The notes beneath the pieces are model-generated. The model searched no databases. It had not been told where the DNA came from and was given only the letters and a program-made list of their open reading frames with translations. From Verrucosispora sp. WMMD573 (GTDB lineage: Bacteria > Actinomycetota > Actinomycetes > Mycobacteriales > Micromonosporaceae): a DNA stretch of 64,000 nucleotides. Position 1 is the first letter of the stretch. Every line of letters begins with the position of its first letter. Both the position numbers and the translations under genes were made by a program. The DNA is taken from contig NZ_CP114901.1 in assembly GCF_027497175.1 (NCBI RefSeq), positions 496,001-560,000 of the forward strand, read 5' to 3'. Positions 26,404 through 36,253 of this stretch are shown here, one piece after another.

Positions 26404-27415
26404 CCCCACGAAGGTCCGCGGTGAGACCCTCCTCGACGTCAACCACGTGGTCAAACACTTCCCGATCACACAGGGCGTGGTGTTCAAGAAGAAGACCGGG
26501 GCGGTCAAGGCCGTCGACGGGGTGAGCTTCCAACTGCGCCGGGGCGAGACGCTGGGCATCGTCGGTGAGTCGGGCTGCGGCAAGTCCACGCTGGCCCGAC
26601 TGCTGATGCGGCTGGAGAAGCCGACCGCCGGCCGCGCCACCCTGGCCGGCCAGGATCTGTTCGCCGCCTCCGGTGGTGAGCTGCGCCGGATCCGGCGCAA
26701 CATGCAGATGGTCATGCAGGACCCGTACACCTCACTCAACCCACGGATGACCGTCGGCGACATCATCGGCGAGCCGTTCGAGATCCATCCGGAGGCGGCC
26801 CCGAAGGGCAGCCGCCAGCAGCGGGTCCAGGAACTGCTCGACGTCGTGGGGTTGAACCCGGAGCACATCAACCGCTATCCGCATCAGTTCTCCGGTGGCC
26901 AACGACAGCGCATCGGCATCGCCCGGGCGTTGGCGCTACGACCCGAGGTGATCGTCTGCGACGAGCCGGTCTCCGCGCTGGACGTCTCCATCCAGGCTCA
27001 GGTGATCAACCTGCTGGAGGAGCTCCAGGACGAACTGGGCCTGTCCTACATCTTCATCGCCCACGACCTGTCGGTGGTCCGGCACATTTCCGACCGGATC
27101 GCGGTGATGTACCTGGGCCGGATCGTGGAGATCGGCACCGAGGACGAGATCTACGACCGCGCCACCCACCCTTACACCCAGGCGCTGCTCTCCGCGGCCC
27201 CGGTGCCGGACCCGGACGCCCGGGAACACCGCAGCATCATCCGGTTGCGCGGCGACGTGCCGAGCCCGGCGGACCCGCCCAGCGGCTGCCACTTCCGCAC
27301 CCGCTGCTGGAAGGCCCAGGACATCTGCGCCACCCAGGATCCGCAGGCGGTGCTACGCGCCGCCGACCCACATCCCTCGGCCTGCCACTTCGCCGAGCTC
27401 CGTCCGCAACGCTGA
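26387..27415 (+). CDS. oppF: Oligopeptide ABC ATPase OppF (opp1)
   Basis: This 342-aa ATPase has Walker [16 protein letters not shown]-loop [14 protein letters not shown], signature [16 protein letters not shown] and Walker [15 protein letters not shown], plus an oligo_HPY tail ([15 protein letters not shown]). The ATG at 26387 follows AGGAGG within the end of oppD; the longer upstream frame is inside oppD. It completes a full SBP-BCDF operon. No strong terminator follows. Confidence 0.94.
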   Translation: MTAPASPTKVRGETLLDVNHVVKHFPITQGVVFKKKTGAVKAVDGVSFQLRRGETLGIVGESGCGKSTLARLLMRLEKPTAGRATLAGQDLFAASGGELRRIRRNMQMVMQDPYTSLNPRMTVGDIIGEPFEIHPEAAPKGSRQQRVQELLDVVGLNPEHINRYPHQFSGGQRQRIGIARALALRPEVIVCDEPVSALDVSIQAQVINLLEELQDELGLSYIFIAHDLSVVRHISDRIAVMYLGRIVEIGTEDEIYDRATHPYTQALLSAAPVPDPDAREHRSIIRLRGDVPSPADPPSGCHFRTRCWKAQDICATQDPQAVLRAADPHPSACHFAELRPQR

Positions 27416-27494
27416 GCCCGGACCTCCCTCCCTAGTGGATACTGCGGCACCGAAGAAGCACCCGATGACGGATGGCGATCCTCTGCTCACTCAC

Positions 27495-27500
27495 TAGGGT
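27495..27500 (+). promoter_or_regulatory. -10 box TAGGGT for the GGDEF-EAL gene
   Basis: TAGGGT ends eight bases before the GTG at 27509; no Shine-Dalgarno lies between, so a leaderless or near-leaderless mRNA is likely. Confidence 0.45.
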
Positions 27501-27508
27501 CTACAGCC

Positions 27509-29878
27509 GTGACGCAGGTGGCGCTACGGCCAGCGACGGGCCCCTCGGCCGGGGGCGCCGCGACGAACAGTCGGATCACCGTGCGGTATGTGCAGGCCAC
27601 CCTGGCGGTCGCCGCCCTCGGTGCCGTCTGGTGCGTCGCGAACTTCACCGTCGGCGCCGGCACCGAGGCGCTCGCGTACACCTTCGTTCCCGCCGGTGGG
27701 GTCCTGGCCGCCGGGTCCGTCGTGCACCTGCTCCGCCACGCCGGCCTCGACCCGGTCACCCGCCGCTTCTGGCGCGCGCTCCTCGTCGCGGCGGTCACCA
27801 TCACGATCGGGTACGGCTGGCTGGCGTCGGACATGCTGGCGCACGCCGCCGAGGCCCGTACCCGGAGCATGCCGTTGCCGGCGGCGGCCTGCGTGGCGAT
27901 CGGATTCGTCGTGGCCAGCTGGGCGGTGGCCCGGGTGCCGATCGCCGAGACCGGCGGTGTCGAGCGATGGCGCATCCTGCTCGACCGCATGATCGCGTTC
28001 CTCGGTTGCGCGACCCTGCTCTGCTACGTCGGGCTGGCCCCGATGCTTGCCGCCGACGAGCCGTGGAGCCCGCAGGCGATGGCGCTGGTCGGGCTCGCCT
28101 TCCTGGTCGCGGTCGGCGCCGCGACAAAGGTGTCGTTCGTCACTGGTGGACCGGTGGATCGCGTCGCCCTGCGATTCGTCGCAGCCAGCGGCGGCGTCAC
28201 CGCCGGGATCGTCGCCGTGCTGGCGGTCCGGTACGGGTACGTAGCCGGCATCCCCGTCCAGGCGATCGTGATGCCGCTGACTCCGGTGTTCTTCACGCTT
28301 GGCGTCCGGGCGCAGTGGCGGTCCGATCTCGGTGTCCGCCGCGATCAGACCCGCAACGGCGTCCTGCTGCCGTACCTGGCGGTGGTGGCGGTCGACGTGC
28401 CGCTGCTCGCCGTCGCCTTCGGCGCTCCCCTGACCTGGCCGGTCCGGGTGGTCCTGATCGCCGCCGTGGTGGTGACCGCCCTGGTCAGCATCCGGCAGTT
28501 CATCGCCTATCGAGACAACGCCCGGCTGCTGCGCAACACCCGCATCCAGGAGGAGCGCCTCCAGCACGAGGTCAGCCACGACGGCCTCACCGGGCTGGCC
28601 AACCGGGTGCTCTTCCGGGACCGGCTCGCGTCCGCGCTCACCGCCACCGCCCCCGCGTCGGTGCTCCTGGTCGACCTGGACGACTTCAAGACCGTCAACG
28701 ACCTGCTCGGGCACGGCGTCGGTGACCGGCTGCTCGTCTCGGTCGCCCAGTTGCTGCGCGCCGAAGTCGGCGACGAGGGCCTACCGGTACGGGTCGCCGG
28801 TGACGAGTTCGCCGTGCTGCTCACCGGCGCGGACGCCGACCCCGAGAAGTTGGCCGCCCGGCTGCTGGCCGCGCTCGACCAGCCGATCAGTCAGCACCGC
28901 CTGCTGGTGCAGGCCAGCATCGGCATCGCCGACGCCCGGCCCGGTGCCACCGTCGACTCGGTGCTGCGGGACGCCGACGTCGCCATGTACACGGCCAAAC
29001 AGCGAGGAAAGGCGAGCTTCGTACGGTACGTGGACGGCATGGGTGAGCCGGTGCTGGCCCACATGCAGCTCGGCGGCGAACTGCGGCGGGCCCTGGACGA
29101 CAACGAGCTGCGGGTCGTCTACCAGCCGATCCTGCGGCTCGACGACAACTGGTTGGTCGGGGTCGAGGCGCTGATCCGCTGGCATCACCCGACGCGCGGG
29201 CTCGTCGGCCCGGCCGAGTTCATCCCGGCCGCCGAACGGACCGGTCTGATCGTGCCGCTGGGCCGGTTCGTGCTGCGCGAGACGTGCCGCCAGGCGGCGG
29301 CGTGGTCCCGGGAGTTCGGGCCGGACGCACTCCGGGAGGCGGGCGTGAACGTCTCCGCGCGACAACTGCACGATCCCGACTTCGTCTCCGACGTGACGGC
29401 CGCGCTGGCTGAGAGCGGGCTGCCCTGCGAGCGACTGGTCCTGGAGGTGACCGAGTCGGCGGTGCTCCGCGGTCAGCAGGTCTCCCGAACCCTCTTCGAA
29501 CTCGACCGGATGGGCATCCGCCTGTCGCTTGACGACTTCGGCACCGGCGAATCGTCACTGAGCCTGCTGCGGGCCTTCCCGGCCGCGATCGTGAAGCTCG
29601 ACAAGTCCTTCGTCGACGGTATCGAGATCGACGACGGCCAGGCAGCCGCCGCCGACGCCCGGCAGGCGGTGGCCCGCGCGGTGATCCAGCTTGCCCACGC
29701 CCTGGGCCTGGAGACCGTCGCCGAGGGCGTCGAGAGCGCCGAGCAGGTCGCGGTGCTCCGCGCCCTCGGCTACACCCGCGGCCAGGGCTACCACCTGGCC
29801 CGACCGATGACCGCCGAAGGCATTTCCGGCCTGCTGGCCCGCCAGCGGCCCGTGACAACCGTCCAACCGACGACCTGA
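27509..29878 (+). CDS. Membrane GGDEF-EAL cyclic-di-GMP protein
   Basis: This 789-aa protein has nine or so membrane helices over residues 25-330, a short linker, a GGDEF domain (about 350-510) and an EAL domain (about 530-780). The GGDEF site reads RVAGDEFAVLL (about 427), an A-for-G change also found in active cyclases; no RxxD inhibitory site is evident. The EAL domain keeps VEALIRWHHP, NVSARQL, LEVTES, LDDFGTG, KLDKSF, AEGVE and QGYHLARP, so phosphodiesterase activity is likely. Net activity is unknown. The membrane part lacks MHYT or MASE motifs that I recognise. Confidence 0.92.
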   Translation: MTQVALRPATGPSAGGAATNSRITVRYVQATLAVAALGAVWCVANFTVGAGTEALAYTFVPAGGVLAAGSVVHLLRHAGLDPVTRRFWRALLVAAVTITIGYGWLASDMLAHAAEARTRSMPLPAAACVAIGFVVASWAVARVPIAETGGVERWRILLDRMIAFLGCATLLCYVGLAPMLAADEPWSPQAMALVGLAFLVAVGAATKVSFVTGGPVDRVALRFVAASGGVTAGIVAVLAVRYGYVAGIPVQAIVMPLTPVFFTLGVRAQWRSDLGVRRDQTRNGVLLPYLAVVAVDVPLLAVAFGAPLTWPVRVVLIAAVVVTALVSIRQFIAYRDNARLLRNTRIQEERLQHEVSHDGLTGLANRVLFRDRLASALTATAPASVLLVDLDDFKTVNDLLGHGVGDRLLVSVAQLLRAEVGDEGLPVRVAGDEFAVLLTGADADPEKLAARLLAALDQPISQHRLLVQASIGIADARPGATVDSVLRDADVAMYTAKQRGKASFVRYVDGMGEPVLAHMQLGGELRRALDDNELRVVYQPILRLDDNWLVGVEALIRWHHPTRGLVGPAEFIPAAERTGLIVPLGRFVLRETCRQAAAWSREFGPDALREAGVNVSARQLHDPDFVSDVTAALAESGLPCERLVLEVTESAVLRGQQVSRTLFELDRMGIRLSLDDFGTGESSLSLLRAFPAAIVKLDKSFVDGIEIDDGQAAAADARQAVARAVIQLAHALGLETVAEGVESAEQVAVLRALGYTRGQGYHLARPMTAEGISGLLARQRPVTTVQPTT

Positions 29879-29904
29879 ACGGCCACTCAGTCACCACAGC
29901 CCCC

Positions 29905-29953
29905 AGATCTTGGACAGTTTCCGTTCTTCGCTAACGGAAACTGTCCAAGATCT
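29905..29953. terminator. 21-bp-arm bidirectional hairpin
   Basis: Arms 29905-29925 (AGATCTTGGACAGTTTCCGTT) less one base on paper, but fully complementary to 29933-29953, enclose a 7-nt loop CTTCGCT. It separates the convergent GGDEF-EAL and purNH genes. Like the 19266 hairpin, it is AT-richer than its surroundings. Confidence 0.85.
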
Positions 29954-29972
29954 CGCAGTCGCCTCGCGCGGG

Positions 29973-32153
29973 CTAGTGAAAGAAGTGGCGGGTGGCGGTG
30001 AGGTACATGGTGACGTCGGCCTGCTTGCAGGCGGCGATCACCTCCTCGTCACGGATCGAGCCGCCGGGCTGGACGATCGCCCGGATGCCCGCGTCGATGA
30101 GGATCTGCGGGCCGTCGGCGAACGGGAAGAACGCGTCCGAAGCGGCCACCGCGCCGCGCGCCCGGTCGGCACCGGCCCGGCTGACCGCCAGCCGGGCCGA
30201 GTCCACCCGGTTGACCTGCCCCATTCCGACGCCGACTGTCGCACCGTCAGCCGCCAGCAGGATGGCGTTGCTCTTCACCGCGCGTACCGCCCGCCAGGCG
30301 AAGGCCAGGTCGGCCAGGGTGGCCTCGTCGGCCGGCTCACCGGTGGCCAGCCGCCAGCTGGTCGGGTCGTCGCCCTCGGCGTCGATCGCGTCGCGCAACT
30401 GCACCAGCACGCCGCCGCTGACCTGCCGCCACTCGGTCGGACGCGGCTCGAAGGCGGGCGCGCGCAGCAGCCGGATGTTCTTCTTGGCCCGCAGCGTCTC
30501 CACCGCACCGGGTGCGTAGTCGGGCGCCACCACGACCTCGGTGAAGATCTCGGCGATCTGCCCGGCCAGTTCGACCGAGACCTGTCGGTTGACGGCGATG
30601 ACCCCGCCGAAGGCGGAGACCGGGTCGCAGGCGTGCGCCTTGCGGTGTGCCTCCGCCACGTCCGCGCCGACCGCGATGCCGCAGGGGTTGGCGTGCTTGA
30701 TGATGGCCACCGCGGGCTGGTCGGCGAAGTCGTTCGCGGCCCGCCAGGCGGCGTCCGCGTCGACGTAGTTGTTGTAGGACATCTCCTTGCCGTGCAGCTG
30801 CTCGGCCTGAGCCAACCCGACCGGGCCGGCCGGGTCTGCGTAGAGGGCGGCGCTCTGGTGCGGGTTCTCGCCGTAGCGCAGCACCGACTGCCGGCGCAAC
30901 GCCAGACCGGCGAACTCAGGCATGCCGTCGGCGGCCGGGGCCACCGACGCGGCGAACCATTCGGCGACCGCCACGTCGTACTCGGCGATGTCGGCGAAGG
31001 CGCGGGCGGCCAGCGCCCGACGCTGCGCCAGGGTGAAACCGCCGCCGTCGAGCGCGGCCAGCAGCATCGGGTACGCGCCCGGGTCGGTGACCACGGCCAC
31101 CGAGGCGTGGTTCTTGGCCGCCGCCCGAACCATCGCCGGGCCGCCGATGTCGATCTGCTCGACACACTCGTCCTGACCGGCGCCGGAGGCGACGGTGTCC
31201 TGGAACGGGTACAGGTTGGACACCAGCAGGTCGACCCCGGCGATGCCGTGCTCGTCGAGCTGGGCGGTGTGCGCGTCCTTGCGCAGATCGGCGAGGAGCC
31301 CACCGTGGATCGCCGGGTGCAGGGTCTTCACCCGCCCGTCGAGGATCTCCGGGAACCCGGTCACCTGCTCCACCGGCGTCACCGGCACCCCCGCCGCAGC
31401 GATCGTCGACGCGGTGCTGCCGGTGGAGACGATCTCCACACCGGCGGCGTGCAGCGCCTGGGCCAGGCCGGCCAGGCCGGTCTTGTCGTAGACGCTGACC
31501 AGTGCTCGCCGGATCGGGCGACGCCCGTCCTGGATGGAGTTCACGCCGACCATGACCTTTCTTCCAGTGATCGTCCAACCGTCCCGGACCAGCCGGCCCA
31601 CCTGCTCGACGAGCTGGCTCCGTTCCGCTTCCTTGATGCGCTCGGTGAGCGTGTCGACGTCGTCGTCGTCGCGTACCGGCACCGCCACCTGCGCGACGAT
31701 CGGGCCGGTGTCCATCCCGGCATCGACGAAGAAGAGGGTCGCCCCGGTCACCTTGACTCCGTAGGCGAGGGCGTCACGCGGGCCGTGGATGCCGGGAAAC
31801 GCCGGCAACAGGGTGTTGTGCGTGTTCAGGTACCGGTCGCCGAAGGCGGCGAGAAAGTGGGGACCGACCAACTTCAGGAACCCGGCCGAGATGACCAGGT
31901 CGGGTCGGTGCTCGGCGACCCGCGCGGTGAGCGCGGCGTCCCACTGTTCGCGCTCCGGGTGGTCCTTGACCCGCTCGACGAAGGTGGGCACCCCCGCGGC
32001 GACGGCCCGGTCCAGGCCGGCGATCCCGTCACGGTCCGCACCGACCGCGACCACCCGCGCCCCGTACGCCGGGTCGGCGGTCGCGTCCAGCAGAGCCTGA
32101 AGGTTGCTTCCGGAGCCGGAGACAAGGACGACGATACGGGCGGACTGGGTCAC
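29973..32153 (-). CDS. purNH: PurN-PurH fusion: GAR transformylase + AICAR transformylase/IMP cyclohydrolase
   Basis: One open frame of 726 codons covers two purine enzymes that are usually separate. Residues 1-200 are PurN ([31 protein letters not shown] with the catalytic His; [15 protein letters not shown]). PurH begins near 205 ([16 protein letters not shown]) and carries [31 protein letters not shown] and KHANPCGIA. At the junction [10 protein letters not shown] there is no stop. An AAAGG and in-frame ATG (31553) and GTG (31544) could also start PurH alone, giving about 526 aa. The start at GTG 32153 is favoured over 32159 by the TAGGGT box six bases upstream. Confidence 0.88.
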   Translation of the reverse strand: MTQSARIVVLVSGSGSNLQALLDATADPAYGARVVAVGADRDGIAGLDRAVAAGVPTFVERVKDHPEREQWDAALTARVAEHRPDLVISAGFLKLVGPHFLAAFGDRYLNTHNTLLPAFPGIHGPRDALAYGVKVTGATLFFVDAGMDTGPIVAQVAVPVRDDDDVDTLTERIKEAERSQLVEQVGRLVRDGWTITGRKVMVGVNSIQDGRRPIRRALVSVYDKTGLAGLAQALHAAGVEIVSTGSTASTIAAAGVPVTPVEQVTGFPEILDGRVKTLHPAIHGGLLADLRKDAHTAQLDEHGIAGVDLLVSNLYPFQDTVASGAGQDECVEQIDIGGPAMVRAAAKNHASVAVVTDPGAYPMLLAALDGGGFTLAQRRALAARAFADIAEYDVAVAEWFAASVAPAADGMPEFAGLALRRQSVLRYGENPHQSAALYADPAGPVGLAQAEQLHGKEMSYNNYVDADAAWRAANDFADQPAVAIIKHANPCGIAVGADVAEAHRKAHACDPVSAFGGVIAVNRQVSVELAGQIAEIFTEVVVAPDYAPGAVETLRAKKNIRLLRAPAFEPRPTEWRQVSGGVLVQLRDAIDAEGDDPTSWRLATGEPADEATLADLAFAWRAVRAVKSNAILLAADGATVGVGMGQVNRVDSARLAVSRAGADRARGAVAASDAFFPFADGPQILIDAGIRAIVQPGGSIRDEEVIAACKQADVTMYLTATRHFFH

Positions 32154-32159
32154 CGGCAC

Positions 32160-32165
32160 ACCCTA
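32160..32165 (-). promoter_or_regulatory. -10 box TAGGGT for purNH
   Basis: Six bases separate this minus-strand TAGGGT from the GTG at 32153, the leaderless spacing; it decides the start. Confidence 0.5.
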
Positions 32166-32237
32166 TCCGGCCAGCGACCGGTGCCCATCCGCTGGGCAGC
32201 GCGGCGTCGCGCGACCACCGAACTGGCCGGAACCGGG

Positions 32238-32243
32238 TACGCT
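32238..32243 (+). promoter_or_regulatory. Candidate -10 box TACGCT for the CD225/DUF4190 pair
   Basis: TACGCT lies about 71 bp before the ATG at 32315 in the divergent gap with purNH. A matching -35 is not clear. Confidence 0.3.
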
Positions 32244-32314
32244 GCCGGTCGCTTGGGACCGGCGCATGTCCGTTCCCGCACCCGTCAGCGAACAACCGTG
32301 AGGAGCACGTCGTC

Positions 32315-32614
32315 ATGCAGCCCGAGTACCAGTCACAGCCACCGCAGTCGGTCGACAACAACATGACAATGTCGATCGTCGCGATCTTCCTCTTCTGGCC
32401 GCTGGCCATCCCGGCGATCATCAATGCCTCGAAGGTCAACCCGCTGCTTCAGCAGGGTGACTACGCGGGCGCACAGGCTGCGGCGGCCGAGTCGAAGAAG
32501 TGGTCCAAGTGGGCCCTGATCGTCGGTATCGCCTGGATCGCGATCGTCCTGGTGTGCTGCCTCGGCGGCGGCCTGCTGGGCTCGATGAGCGGCAGCAACG
32601 CCAGCGGTTACTGA
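32315..32614 (+). CDS. CD225/dispanin family small membrane protein
   Basis: This 99-aa protein has two membrane segments: [23 protein letters not shown] (about 18-40), partly buried as in dispanins, and [21 protein letters not shown] (about 66-86). The loop holds the family pattern of a small amphipathic helix ([19 protein letters not shown]). CD225 domains influence membrane curvature or fluidity in eukaryotes; the bacterial role is unknown. GAGGAGC precedes the ATG. It probably forms a two-gene operon with the Pro-rich DUF4190 protein seven bases downstream. Confidence 0.85.
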   Translation: MQPEYQSQPPQSVDNNMTMSIVAIFLFWPLAIPAIINASKVNPLLQQGDYAGAQAAAAESKKWSKWALIVGIAWIAIVLVCCLGGGLLGSMSGSNASGY

Positions 32615-32621
32615 GCACCGG

Positions 32622-33332
32622 ATGCAGCCCGGTCAACCCGGTCAGGACCCGTACGGCCAGCAGCCGCCGTACGGGGACCCGACCACACCCCAGCCGGCCA
32701 ACCCGTACGCGCCGCCCCCGGCCAACCCGTACGCGCCACCGCCGGCCAACCCGTACGCCCAGCCGACCGATCCGTACGGTCAGCAGCCACCGGCCGATCC
32801 GTACGGTCAGCAGCCACCGGTTCCGGGTCAGCCGGAGGCTCCGCCCGCGCCCTACGATCCGTACGCGCCGCCGGCCGGTCCTCCACCGGCCGCCGGGCAA
32901 CCCCCAATGCACGGTCAGCCGGGCTACGGGCAGCCAACGTACGGTCACCCGGGCTACGGCCAGCCAACGTACGGTCAGCCAGGTTACGGGCAGCCCTACG
33001 CCGACCCCTACGCGCCGCAGCCCTACGGCGGCACGCCGATGTACCCGCACGCCGGTTTCACCGGCGCGCAGGGGCAGCAGAACACCCTCGGCCTGATCGC
33101 GATGATCCTCGGTATCGTGTCGATCCCGCTGAGCTGCTGCTACCTCGGCATCCCGCTGGGGTTGGCGGCACTCGTCACCGGCTGGCTGGGCAAGCAGAAG
33201 GCCGACCAGGGGCTGGCCGGCAACTCCGGACAGGCACTCGCCGGCCTGATCTGCGGCGCGGTGGGGCTGTTGCTGGGCCTGCTACAGATCGTGGCGTTGG
33301 CGCTTGACGTCGGCGGATCAATGTATCCCTGA
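32622..33332 (+). CDS. Pro/Tyr/Gln-rich DUF4190 membrane protein
   Basis: This 236-aa protein has a 145-residue disordered N-terminus built from repeats: ANPYAPPP three times, PYGQQPP several times, and GYGQPTYG units. A C-terminal DUF4190 module of two helices follows ([21 protein letters not shown] and [22 protein letters not shown]) with a [11 protein letters not shown] loop. Such tails occur on actinobacterial cell-envelope proteins. The repeated DNA (ccggccaacccgtacgcg) makes copy-number change likely. The function is unknown. Confidence 0.85.
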   Translation: MQPGQPGQDPYGQQPPYGDPTTPQPANPYAPPPANPYAPPPANPYAQPTDPYGQQPPADPYGQQPPVPGQPEAPPAPYDPYAPPAGPPPAAGQPPMHGQPGYGQPTYGHPGYGQPTYGQPGYGQPYADPYAPQPYGGTPMYPHAGFTGAQGQQNTLGLIAMILGIVSIPLSCCYLGIPLGLAALVTGWLGKQKADQGLAGNSGQALAGLICGAVGLLLGLLQIVALALDVGGSMYP

Positions 33333-33350
33333 CCGGGCCCAACCACCGCC

Positions 33351-33381
33351 AGGGGCGTCCCGGAACACCCGGGACGCCCCT
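33351..33381 (+). terminator. Hairpin after the DUF4190 gene
   Basis: AGGGGCGTCCCGG pairs with CCGGGACGCCCCT as a stem of up to 13 bp with a small loop, 18 bp after the stop. There is no T-tract. Confidence 0.7.
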
Positions 33382-33463
33382 ACCCAATCAGAATCGCCCA
33401 CCCTCCCCAACTCCCCCACCCATCCATCGCACCCTCACCGCCTCCCCCGCAGGATGCACGGAC

Positions 33464-33515
33464 AACATCGGGGATGTTGCCGCCTTGCGCACCCAGACAG
33501 GCCACAACATCGGGG
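33464..33515. repeat. Two copies of an AACATCGGGGA motif
   Basis: AACATCGGGG occurs at 33464-33473 and 33506-33515, both followed by A, three variable bases and TG-C. A third copy lies at 8377-8386 downstream of valS. The first copy here extends to the palindrome AACATCGGGGATGTT. All are intergenic. Confidence 0.5.
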
Positions 33516-33540
33516 ATTCTGCAGTCACCCGGCACAAGGG

Positions 33541-33582
33541 AATGCGCCGAAGGCGCGGGGCAATGTGCCGAAGGCGCGGGGT
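33541..33582. repeat. 21-bp tandem duplication
   Basis: AATGCGCCGAAGGCGCGGGGC (33541-33561) is followed directly by a copy with two changes (33562-33582). Each unit holds a GCGCC-GAA-GGCGC hairpin. It sits just past the end of the PerM-like gene, so it could act as a double terminator. Confidence 0.7.
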
Positions 33583-33594
33583 GCGACGAGAGGT

Positions 33595-34884
33595 TCAGGT
33601 CGCGAGCCGGGCGAGCCAGCGGGTGGCGGCGGCACCGAGCAGCGCGCCGGCACCGGTGACCAGCAGCGCCGCGAGCGCCACCTGCCAACCGACCGGCCCG
33701 ACCTCCGCCAGCCGGCCACCGCCCAGCGGCCCGCCGGACGCCTTAGCCGCCGCGCCCAGCAGCAGGCCGGCCACCGGTCCGGCGAGGGCCGCCGGCACGA
33801 GCAGCCGTCGCCACGACAGGGGTGTCCGTTCGGCGGCGGCCAGGCGCAGCATGCGGCGCGCGAGCAGCCAGCCGGTGGCCATACCCACGAGGATGGGCAG
33901 GGCGAGCACGGCGACCGCGCCGAGTCCGTCGGCCGGCCCGCTGGGCAGGCCGGCGAAGAGCGGCAGAGCCGGTAGCGCGCCGACCGACACCTCGCTGGTG
34001 CGTACCGCCGTGTCGGTGCCGACCGCGAAGCCGGGGCCGAGCAGGTAACTGGCCGACCACACGCTGACGTTGGGCGCGTACGCGAGGCTGACCAGGGTGA
34101 TGCCGGCCTGGCCGGCGACACCGGTCTGATAGGCGCCGATCAGGTCGGCCGCGTCACCACCACCGGTCGCCACGGCCAGCCCAGCCACGGCAGCGCCCGC
34201 GCCGAGCAGCACCAGGGCGGCGACCAGGCCGGCGCGTACGCCTTCACGCAACGGTATCGGCGTCTGCGCGGCGAAGACCACCGCCACCCCGGTCGTACGG
34301 GCGGCACCGGCACCGGCGGCGAGGGTGCCGACGATCACCAGCGTCAGCCCGGCACGTACCGGCGACGCGCCCGGGCCACCGGCACCGACCAGGATGGCGG
34401 CGAGCGCTCCCAACAGCCCGTACGCGACACCGACCGCCGTCGCGGCAGCGAGCGTACGGCCCGGCGACCGGCCGCCGCGGGCACCGATCGCCCGGCTGGC
34501 GTGCACCCCGGCCCGGCTGAGCCGCCACACCGCCAGCGCGGTCACCGCGAGCGGCGCCAGGCCCAGCGGGCCGGTGGCCGTGGCCAGGGGCACTCCGTGG
34601 CCGAGGAGCCAGCCCGCCGCCCCCGCACGGGCGGCGTCGAGCAGGCTGCCGGCCCCCTCGCTGAGCTGGAACAGCCAGAGCGTCAGCGCCACCGGAAGCC
34701 AGGTGGTGACGGCCGCCCCGCTGGCGGCGACCAGCGCGGCGACCGCGAGCGGCGCGTGGTTGCGCCCCGAGGGTGCCGCCCGCGCAGCGGGCACCCGGCG
34801 CGGAGGACCGGCCCGGCCGGGTGGCCGGACGCCGGCACCGCGGGCGTCGGTGGCCCGGCGAGGCTGGTCAGGGGTGACGGACAT
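33595..34884 (-). CDS. PerM-like multi-pass membrane protein (DUF6350)
   Basis: This 429-aa protein has a 45-residue Pro/Arg/Ala-rich cytoplasmic start followed by about ten hydrophobic segments. Features such as APLAVAALVAASGAAVTTWLP, LSLAYAPNVSVWSASYLLGPGFAVG and the late GWQVALAALLVTGAGALLGAAATRW match the family that I recognise as DUF6350. Its M. tuberculosis member Rv0955 (PerM) lies next to purN-purH and sucCD and is tied to cell division. The same neighbours are present here. The ATG at 34884 is used because upstream residues are not family-like. Confidence 0.78.
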   Translation of the reverse strand: MSVTPDQPRRATDARGAGVRPPGRAGPPRRVPAARAAPSGRNHAPLAVAALVAASGAAVTTWLPVALTLWLFQLSEGAGSLLDAARAGAAGWLLGHGVPLATATGPLGLAPLAVTALAVWRLSRAGVHASRAIGARGGRSPGRTLAAATAVGVAYGLLGALAAILVGAGGPGASPVRAGLTLVIVGTLAAGAGAARTTGVAVVFAAQTPIPLREGVRAGLVAALVLLGAGAAVAGLAVATGGGDAADLIGAYQTGVAGQAGITLVSLAYAPNVSVWSASYLLGPGFAVGTDTAVRTSEVSVGALPALPLFAGLPSGPADGLGAVAVLALPILVGMATGWLLARRMLRLAAAERTPLSWRRLLVPAALAGPVAGLLLGAAAKASGGPLGGGRLAEVGPVGWQVALAALLVTGAGALLGAAATRWLARLAT

Positions 34885-35061
34885 CGGCTCTACTCTGGCA
34901 TGCCGTGCCGGCCCTGGCTGCCCGACACCCGCTCGCAGCCAACGCTCGGTGCGCCGGAGGAGGCAGTTCGCCCGATCCGACGTGGACGGGCACCGGCTCA
35001 TCTAGCCTCGGCTCAGGGGCCGTGACCGACGTCGCGGCAGCATGTCACCGGAAGGGGAGTC

Positions 35062-35322
35062 GTGAACGCTCCGTATCCACCGCCCCCGCCACCACCGACC
35101 GGCCGGGACCGCACGACTCTCTGGGGCGTGCTCGGCATCGTTACCGGGGTGCTCTGCTGCGGCATCCTCGGCATCGTCTTCGGCTGGCTGTCGATCCGCG
35201 ACGCCCGCCGGTTCCGCCAGTCGCCGGTGCTGGGCTACGTGGCCATCGCGCTGGGCGTGCTGAACATCGTCGTCAGCCTGATCCTGCAGGCGACCGGCAA
35301 CTACCCGTACTGGAACCGCTGA
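35062..35322 (+). CDS. Small DUF4190-like membrane protein
   Basis: This 86-aa protein has a proline run at its start (YPPPPPPPTG), then two helices: WGVLGIVTGVLCCGILGIVFGWL (about 21-43) and YVAIALGVLNIVVSLILQA (about 59-77), joined by SIRDARRFRQ. It resembles the C-terminal module of the protein at 32622-33332 and may be a paralogue. GGAAGGGGAG lies before the GTG start. The function is unknown. Confidence 0.75.
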   Translation: MNAPYPPPPPPPTGRDRTTLWGVLGIVTGVLCCGILGIVFGWLSIRDARRFRQSPVLGYVAIALGVLNIVVSLILQATGNYPYWNR

Positions 35323-35348
35323 GGGGCCGACCTTCCGGTCGGCCCCTC
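35321..35348. terminator. 12-bp hairpin with TTCC loop
   Basis: GAGGGGCCGACC (35321-35332) pairs perfectly with 35337-35348. It begins in the stop codon of the DUF4190-like gene and faces the convergent sucD end. Confidence 0.75.
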
Positions 35349-35362
35349 GATGCGTGTTCCGC

Positions 35363-36250
35363 TCAGCCCGCGGACATGATCTCGCGCATCAGCTTGGCCG
35401 TCTCGGTCGGCGTCTTGCCGACCTTCACGCCGACCGCCTCCAGCGCTTCCTTCTTGGCGTCGGCGGTGCCCGCCGAGCCGGAGATGATCGCACCGGCGTG
35501 CCCCATGGTCTTGCCGGGCGGGGCGGTGAAACCGGCGATGTAGCCGACCACCGGCTTGCTGACGTTGGCCTTGATGAACTCGGCCGCCCGCTCCTCGGCG
35601 TCCCCGCCGATCTCACCGATCATGACGATGGCGTCGGTGTCCGGGTCGGCCTCGAAGGCGGCCAGCGCGTCGATGTGCGTCGTCCCGATGATCGGGTCGC
35701 CGCCGATGCCGACGCAGGTGGAGAAGCCGATGTCCCGCAGCTCGTACATCATCTGGTAGGTCAGCGTGCCGCTCTTGCTGACCAGGCCGATCCGGCCGGA
35801 GCCGGTGATGTCGGCCGGGATGATGCCGGCGTTCGAGGCGCCCGGCGAGGCGATGCCGGGGCAGTTCGGGCCGATGATCCTGGTCCGCTCCCCCTTGGCC
35901 ACGTTGTACGCCCAGAAGGCGGCGGTGTCGTGCACCGGCACCCCCTCGGTGATCACCACGGCCAGCGGGATCTCGGCGTCGATCGCCTCGATGACCGCGG
36001 CCTTGGTGAACTGCGGCGGTACGAAGATGACCGTGACATCCGCGCCGGTGTCCTTCATCGCGTCGGCGACGCCGGCGAAGACCGGCAGTTCGGTGCCGTC
36101 GAAGTCGACTGTGGTACCGGCCTTGCGCGGGTTGACGCCGCCCACCACGTTGGTACCGGCGGCGAGCATCCGGCGGGTGTGCTTGGAGCCCTCGGAACCG
36201 GTCATCCCCTGGACGATGACCTTCGAGTCCTTGGTCAGCCAGATAGCCAT
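35363..36250 (-). CDS. sucD: Succinyl-CoA synthetase alpha subunit
   Basis: This 295-aa subunit binds CoA ([20 protein letters not shown] start) and carries the phosphohistidine in [24 protein letters not shown] is the conserved interface motif. With SucC it makes ATP or GTP from succinyl-CoA in the TCA cycle. It starts three bases after the sucC stop, so the two are co-translated. Confidence 0.96.
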   Translation of the reverse strand: MAIWLTKDSKVIVQGMTGSEGSKHTRRMLAAGTNVVGGVNPRKAGTTVDFDGTELPVFAGVADAMKDTGADVTVIFVPPQFTKAAVIEAIDAEIPLAVVITEGVPVHDTAAFWAYNVAKGERTRIIGPNCPGIASPGASNAGIIPADITGSGRIGLVSKSGTLTYQMMYELRDIGFSTCVGIGGDPIIGTTHIDALAAFEADPDTDAIVMIGEIGGDAEERAAEFIKANVSKPVVGYIAGFTAPPGKTMGHAGAIISGSAGTADAKKEALEAVGVKVGKTPTETAKLMREIMSAG

Positions 36251-36253
36251 GTG

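Noticed and set aside
34325..35025. Plus-strand frames opposite the PerM-like gene
   Set aside because: The minus-strand frame has regular hydrophobic helices and a conserved neighbourhood; the plus frames are Arg/Ala/Pro-rich shadows.
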